A DNA stretch of 64,000 nt, taken from positions 1 to 64,000 of the forward strand of contig JAFPXD010000059.1 of the NCBI GenBank assembly GCA_017394835.1. Reading direction: 5' to 3'. Positions 62,154 through 64,000 of the stretch are shown here, one piece after another. Position 1 is the first letter of the stretch. Each line of letters begins with the position of its first letter. This stretch comes from Clostridia bacterium (GTDB taxonomy: Bacteria; Bacillota; Clostridia; Christensenellales; CAG-138). The notes below the pieces were generated by a model. It worked only from the letters and a program-made list of their open reading frames with translations, ran no database searches and was not told the origin of the DNA. A program made the translations under genes and the position numbers.

Positions 62154-63294
62154 CAACGCCGCCACTACAAGGCTGCTCCCCGAGGTCCTCGAGGAAATGG
62201 TCCCTTACATGACGGAGCTTTACGGCAACCCCTCCAGTCCCCATGATTTCGGTCAGAAGGCGGCAAGCGGTCTTTCAATGGCAAGGCAGCAGGTCGCCGA
62301 CGCCATAAACGCCGATCCCTCCGAGATCATATTCATGAGCGGCGGTTCCGAGGCGGACAATACCGCAATTCGCGGGATAGCGGAGCGGTATTCCAAAAAG
62401 GGCAAGCACATAATCACGACCGCGGTCGAACATCACGCGGTGCTTCATACCTGCCAGCTCCTTGAAAGGAACGGCTATGAAGTAACATACCTCCCCGTTG
62501 ATGAATACGGTATGGTGACGGTCGATCAGGTGCGCGAGGCCATGCGTCCCGATACGGTGCTCGTAACGGTGATGTTTGCAAATAACGAGGTCGGCACAAT
62601 AATGCCCATTGCCGAAATAGGCGCGCTCTGCCATGAAAAGGGAGTCTATTTCCACACCGATGCGGTCCAGGCCGTCGGGCATCTGCCCATAGACGTCAAG
62701 GCGATGCACATAGATATGCTTTCAATGTCCGCTCACAAGTTCCACGGCCCCAAGGGAGTCGGCGCGCTCTACGTAAGGCGCGGCATCGTTCTTCCTCCCC
62801 TCATTTACGGCGGCGCGCAGGAGCGCAACCGCAGGGCGGGCACCGAGAACGTCCCCGGCATCGTAGGAATGGGCAAGGCGATCGAAATGGCTCTTGACGG
62901 GCTCGATGAGAAGGCCGAAAGAATGAAGGCTCTGCGTGACAGGCTCATTCGCGAGCTTCCCGAAAGGATCCCCGAAATAAAGCTCAACGGGCATCCCACG
63001 GTGCGTCTTCCCAACAACGTCAATTTCTCAATTAAATACATCGAGGGCGAGTCGATACTGCTCATGCTCGACCTCAACGGCATAGCCGCTTCCAGCGGTT
63101 CCGCCTGCACGAGCGGCTCCCTGGATCCCAGTCACGTTCTTCTCGCCATGGGCCTGACTCATGAGATCGCGCACGGCTCTGTCCGCATGACCCTTAGCGA
63201 TGAGACGACCGAAGAGGATATCGAAAAGGTTTTGGAGGTGCTTCCCATGGTCGCCGAAAGGCTCCGCAAGATGTCCCCTCTCTATCACGGCTGA
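62134..63294 (+). CDS. Cysteine desulfurase (IscS/NifS-like)
   Basis: 386 residues from the ATG at 62134 (MKRVYLDNAATT), inside the end of the regulator gene. PLP Lys in SAHKFHGPKGVGALY; catalytic Cys in the flexible loop SSGSACTSGSLDPSHVL. It takes sulfur from cysteine and passes a persulfide to the IscU-type scaffold encoded 23 bases downstream. Confidence 0.96.
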   Translation: MKRVYLDNAATTRLLPEVLEEMVPYMTELYGNPSSPHDFGQKAASGLSMARQQVADAINADPSEIIFMSGGSEADNTAIRGIAERYSKKGKHIITTAVEHHAVLHTCQLLERNGYEVTYLPVDEYGMVTVDQVREAMRPDTVLVTVMFANNEVGTIMPIAEIGALCHEKGVYFHTDAVQAVGHLPIDVKAMHIDMLSMSAHKFHGPKGVGALYVRRGIVLPPLIYGGAQERNRRAGTENVPGIVGMGKAIEMALDGLDEKAERMKALRDRLIRELPERIPEIKLNGHPTVRLPNNVNFSIKYIEGESILLMLDLNGIAASSGSACTSGSLDPSHVLLAMGLTHEIAHGSVRMTLSDETTEEDIEKVLEVLPMVAERLRKMSPLYHG

Positions 63295-63317
63295 TGAAAT
63301 AACAGGAGGTATAAAGT

Positions 63318-63743
63318 ATGTATTCGGAAAAGGTTTTGGATCATTTTCAGAATCCCCGCAACATGGGTGAGATCGAAGGCTACAACGGCATGGGCATGGT
63401 CGGCAACGCAAAATGCGGCGACATTATGCAGATGTTCATAAGGGTCAACGACGAAGGCATTATCGAAGACGTGGGCTTTAAGACCTTCGGCTGCGGCGCC
63501 GCCGTTGCGACGAGCTCCATGGCTACCGAAATGATAAAGGGCAAATCCGTTGACGAGGCGCTGAAGCTTTCCAACGCCGCCGTCGTAGAGGCTCTGGAGG
63601 GTCTGCCCCCCGTAAAGATCCACTGCTCCGTGCTCGCGGAGGAAGCGGTCAAGGCCGCAGTCGATGATTACCGCAAGCGCAAGGCGGGCGAAGCCGGCGA
63701 AGCTCAGCCCGAGGAGAAAAAGCCCGAGGAAGAAAACGTCTGA
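63318..63743 (+). CDS. Fe-S scaffold protein IscU/NifU-like
   Basis: 141 residues: MYSEKVLDHFQNPRNMGEI and the three cluster Cys in NAKCGD, FGCGAA and KIHCSV, with the Asp after the first Cys. A charged tail (about 20 residues, Glu/Lys/Pro) follows the domain. It receives sulfur from the upstream enzyme and assembles [2Fe-2S]/[4Fe-4S] clusters. Confidence 0.95.
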   Translation: MYSEKVLDHFQNPRNMGEIEGYNGMGMVGNAKCGDIMQMFIRVNDEGIIEDVGFKTFGCGAAVATSSMATEMIKGKSVDEALKLSNAAVVEALEGLPPVKIHCSVLAEEAVKAAVDDYRKRKAGEAGEAQPEEKKPEEENV

Positions 63744-63758
63744 CGCGGCATAAACAAA

Positions 63759-63797
63759 AGGCATTCCGTTTTCGGAATGCCTTGATTTTGTTTTTTA
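63759..63797. terminator. Terminator between convergent genes
   Basis: Perfect 10-bp stem (AGGCATTCCG, TTTT loop) followed by TTGATTTTGTTTTTT on the plus strand, with A-rich sequence on the other side. Confidence 0.9.
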
Positions 63798-64000
63798 TTG
63801 CCCCGCCGCCTTATAGACGTTTTCGGTATGCTCGACGTCCGGCAGGTTGCCGACGTCCGAAAGGCTGCCGTCAAAGAACAGGCAAACGTGGCCTTCCATG
63901 CCGTTTGCAGCGATCTGCTCCGATCCGTGAGGCCAGCACTGGATAGAGGCCGCGATCTCCTGCCCGTCTATATCTATTACCACGGGGCGCTTGAGATAGT
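63795..64000 (-). CDS. C-terminal part of an unrecognised protein (cut by window edge)
   Basis: The frame is open to the edge of the window; at least 67 residues ending in VYKAAGQ. The stretch WPHGSEQIAANGMEGHVCLFFDGS has a PHG...GHxC pattern I associate with the C-terminal part of some secreted Firmicutes proteins, possibly a transpeptidase-like fold, but this is only a resemblance. The N-terminus is outside the window. Confidence 0.5.
   Translation of the reverse strand, partial: YLKRPVVIDIDGQEIAASIQCWPHGSEQIAANGMEGHVCLFFDGSLSDVGNLPDVEHTENVYKAAGQ

Overview
The window looks like a chromosomal segment of an uncultured, spore-forming, gut-type Clostridia (Firmicutes). The evidence is the Firmicutes gene order (def-fmt-rsmB-rlmN-stp-prkC-rsgA-rpe, gmk-rpoZ-priA, yceD-rpmF, coaD-rsmD), sporulation-type membrane proteins (YlbJ, a SpoVB-like flippase), the PrkC/Stp kinase-phosphatase pair, dockerin-bearing secreted proteins and moderate GC content. 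The exact genus cannot be read from the sequence.

Layout. (1) 1-6.8 kb: a 2111-residue secreted beta-helix/lipase-like/dockerin protein read leftward, with a possible 49-codon membrane peptide in its leader. (2) 6.9-11.5 kb: an accessory island of three small phage-type genes (one a VRR-NUC nuclease), decayed ORFs and a nuclease-NACHT-pentapeptide NTPase that resembles an anti-phage NLR-like protein. (3) 11.75-12.6 kb: a seven-tRNA operon (Pro, Glu, CAT, Asp, Thr, Tyr, Leu). (4) 12.7-15.8 kb: yceD-rpmF and pta-ackA. (5) 15.9-18.2 kb: tmcAL and ylbJ on the plus strand. (6) 18.2-29.6 kb: a long leftward block with a coiled-coil protein, coaD, rsmD, 5-FTHF cyclo-ligase, an amidohydrolase, a BirA-NnrD fusion, recX, a flippase, a proteasome-like Ntn hydrolase, a HAD-ROK fusion and uvrC. 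(7) 29.7-34.3 kb: a rightward secreted locus with a serpin lipoprotein and two paralogous dockerin proteins. (8) 34.3-41.8 kb: two hydrolases, rplM-rpsI behind a probable leader, RNase G and two radical-SAM-linked genes. (9) 41.9-58.9 kb: a D,D-carboxypeptidase-like pseudoenzyme, then priA, rpoZ, gmk and yicC, a GNAT gene flanked by repeats, tRNA-Ala with tandem 160-bp repeats, a type IIA topoisomerase A subunit, and the rpe-to-def translation/signalling block. (10) 59-64 kb: lon, an Rrf2 regulator-cysteine desulfurase-IscU operon, and a gene cut by the right edge.

How the parts fit. Most of the window is housekeeping: tRNA and rRNA modification, translation start and end processing, acetate overflow and Fe-S assembly. 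Three layers sit on top. One is surface biology: dockerin proteins plus a serpin, suggesting cohesin-based display in a protease-rich gut. One is a defence or prophage-remnant island beside the tRNA cluster. The third is a repeat architecture at two separate tRNA loci (tRNA-Ala and tRNA-Tyr): the tRNA gene is followed by a terminator, a structured spacer and a fresh copy of the 3' end of the same tRNA. At tRNA-Ala this forms exact 160-bp tandem units. It resembles the rtT repeats behind tyrT of E. coli and, with the NACHT protein, is the most notable content here.
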